64,000 nt of DNA from Clavibacter michiganensis (lineage in GTDB: Bacteria; Actinomycetota; Actinomycetes; Actinomycetales; Microbacteriaceae). A program made the position numbers and the translations under genes. Positions 63,643 to 64,000 of this stretch are shown here, in pieces; the stretch's first letter is position 1, and every line of letters begins with the position of its first letter. The DNA lies in NCBI GenBank assembly GCA_002150995.1, contig MDHJ01000001.1, positions 2,170,001 to 2,234,000 of the forward strand, read 5' to 3'. Under the pieces are notes generated by a model. The model was not told the DNA's origin, searched no databases, and saw only the letters and a program-made list of their open reading frames with translations.

Positions 63643-64000
63643 GCTCCTGTGATCTCGTTCGACGTCGATCTCCATTGTGTCGGATTGCTCCCCGCACGAC
63701 CGCTGAACCAGGCGAGGTACTCGTGGTTGCCCGCTCCGCCGACGATCGGGGAGGGGATGAGGCCGGCCGTCCCGAGCCCGAGATCCCACGCCGCCCACAG
63801 CACGCGCATGACGGCGTCGTCGCGCAGCCCCGGGTCGTGCACGATGCCCTCGCGGATCCCCGTGCGCCCGACCTCGAACTGCGGCTTCACGAGCAGCACG
63901 ATGTCCGCGTCGGGCGCGGCGGTGCGGGCGATCGCGGGCAGCACGAGCCCCAGGGAGATGAAGGAGAGGTCGCCCACGACGAGCGCGGGCGCCTCGCCGG
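63639..64000 (-). CDS. tlyA: TlyA-family rRNA 2'-O-methyltransferase (partial, C-terminal part)
   Basis: The gene runs off the window edge; only the last about 120 codons are present. 'GDLSFISLGLVLPAI' and 'DIVLLVKPQFEVGRTGIREG' are the FtsJ-like methyltransferase motifs of TlyA, and 'GLIPSPIVGGAGNHEYLAWF' is its usual C terminus. TlyA methylates 16S and 23S rRNA in mycobacteria and affects capreomycin sensitivity. It overlaps nadK by GTGA. The N-terminal S4 domain is expected outside the window. Confidence 0.9.
   Translation of the reverse strand, partial: GEAPALVVGDLSFISLGLVLPAIARTAAPDADIVLLVKPQFEVGRTGIREGIVHDPGLRDDAVMRVLWAAWDLGLGTAGLIPSPIVGGAGNHEYLAWFSGRAGSNPTQWRSTSNEITGA

Overview
This is a very GC-rich actinobacterial chromosome segment. 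I read it as the family Microbacteriaceae, most likely the plant-associated genus Clavibacter. The reasons are the core block der-cmk-tyrA-rluB-scpB-scpA-parA-xerD-nudix-pyrG-recN-nadK-tlyA, frequent ATGA/GTGA stop-start overlaps, TANNNT promoters (some apparently leaderless), and two secreted trypsin-like proteases resembling the Chp/Pat-1 family of Clavibacter. The genus call is inference from gene content; no rRNA gene is present.

Layout. 0-5 kb: a SufU-like protein coupled to a gamma-glutamyltransferase, a DHA2 drug exporter and an LLM oxidoreductase. 5-18 kb: housekeeping and accessory enzymes (degenerate SGNH protein, NAD(P)HX epimerase domain, membrane proteins, quinone oxidoreductase, YtcJ amidohydrolase, PaiB-like protein, acyl-CoA synthetase, alpha/beta hydrolase, a LysR-type DNA-binding domain on its own, Nudix, VOC). 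18-26 kb: a secreted cutinase/PET-hydrolase-like esterase, a ThrE-type exporter, a two-component system followed by a PepSY-like lipoprotein, an M20 amidohydrolase and small membrane proteins. 26-32 kb: two paralogous membrane proteins, then an SfnB-like/LLM pair typical of organosulfur use. 31.7-35.5 kb: two secreted serine proteases flanking an MHS-family transporter. 35.5-44 kb: one tightly overlapped operon (peptide-type ABC transporter, LLM monooxygenase, CMD protein, AhpD-like protein, VOC protein), matching a conserved but uncharacterised cluster (KPN_01858/Avi_7169/Avi_7170 families).

44.6-48.5 kb is the most accessory part. It holds a lower-GC gene for a predicted SRA-like plus PD-(D/E)XK endonuclease, whose promoter is overlapped by a perfect palindrome, then a DUF2510/PASTA protein, a Vsr-type endonuclease and tRNA-Pro(GGG). 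From 49.4 kb there is a second SfnB-like gene, then the core genome-maintenance block on the minus strand to the end of the window, where tlyA is cut off.

Quality warning. Thirteen genes, including core genes such as xerD and rluB, are broken by exactly one missing base, always restorable by adding a G or C, usually in a short G/C run. This pattern fits consensus indel errors better than real gene decay. I mark these genes as pseudogenes as sequenced, but expect most to be intact in the organism. No IS element, rRNA, CRISPR array or complete prophage was recognised.
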